From: Methanobacteriaceae archaeon
GTDB taxonomy: Archaea > Methanobacteriota > Methanobacteria > Methanobacteriales > Methanobacteriaceae
Direction of reading: 5' to 3'
NCBI GenBank assembly: GCA_017883605.1
Contig: JADGNH010000130.1
Location: 1-5,210, forward strand
DNA: 5,210 nt
The notes beneath the pieces were generated by a model. That model worked only from the letters and a program-made list of their open reading frames with translations, made no database searches and was not told where the DNA came from. Position numbers and translations under genes: made by a program. Below, piece by piece: positions 5,197-5,210 of the stretch (position 1 is its first letter; each line of letters starts with the position of its first letter).

Positions 5197-5210
5197 TAGT
5201 TAAATAACGA

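Larger units (their letters stand above)
4836..5210. other. AT-rich non-coding tail downstream of trpD
   Basis: No credible gene was found on either strand of these 375 bases; stops are dense in all frames. The stretch holds two short tandem repeats, an imperfect long inverted repeat, two hairpins, a 17-base direct repeat pair and a 22-A run, each listed separately. Its right end could include the upstream region of a gene beyond the window, but no promoter can be named with confidence. Confidence 0.75.

Overview
This window is most of a tryptophan biosynthesis operon, with every gene on the + strand, in the order trpC (5'-truncated by the window edge), trpF, trpB, trpA, trpD. It then ends in about 375 bases of very AT-rich non-coding DNA. 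The order C-F-B-A-D, unfused single-domain TrpC, TrpF and TrpD, GGTGA-type ribosome binding sites and A/T-rich spacers best fit a mesophilic methanogenic archaeon of the Methanobacteriales (Methanobacterium-like). The relative Methanothermobacter carries trpEGCFBAD, so trpE and trpG probably lie just left of the window. The taxonomic call is inference from gene order and protein flavour.

Layout: trpC 1-834; a spacer of 32 bases holding a duplicated ribosome-binding/start site; trpF 867-1529; trpB 1535-2716, whose ribosome binding site contains the trpF stop codon; trpA 2713-3651, overlapping trpB by ATGA and opening with five 21-base in-frame repeats; a 128-base spacer made mostly of imperfect tandem repeats; trpD 3780-4835; then a non-coding tail with three more short repeat pairs, two nested or adjacent hairpins (one a plausible terminator) and a run of 22 A.

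Together the enzymes cover the steps from anthranilate to tryptophan. TrpD adds phosphoribose to anthranilate, TrpF isomerises the product, TrpC closes the indole ring, and the TrpA-TrpB complex turns indole-3-glycerol phosphate plus serine into tryptophan. All five keep their recognisable catalytic motifs, so the pathway segment looks functional.

The enzymes themselves are ordinary. What stands out is short-period repeat expansion at gene borders: the trpC N-terminal region (weak), the trpC-trpF junction, the trpA N-terminus, the trpA-trpD spacer, the trpD stop codon and the downstream tail. I see no mobile element, CRISPR array, tRNA, rRNA or recognisable new multi-gene system.
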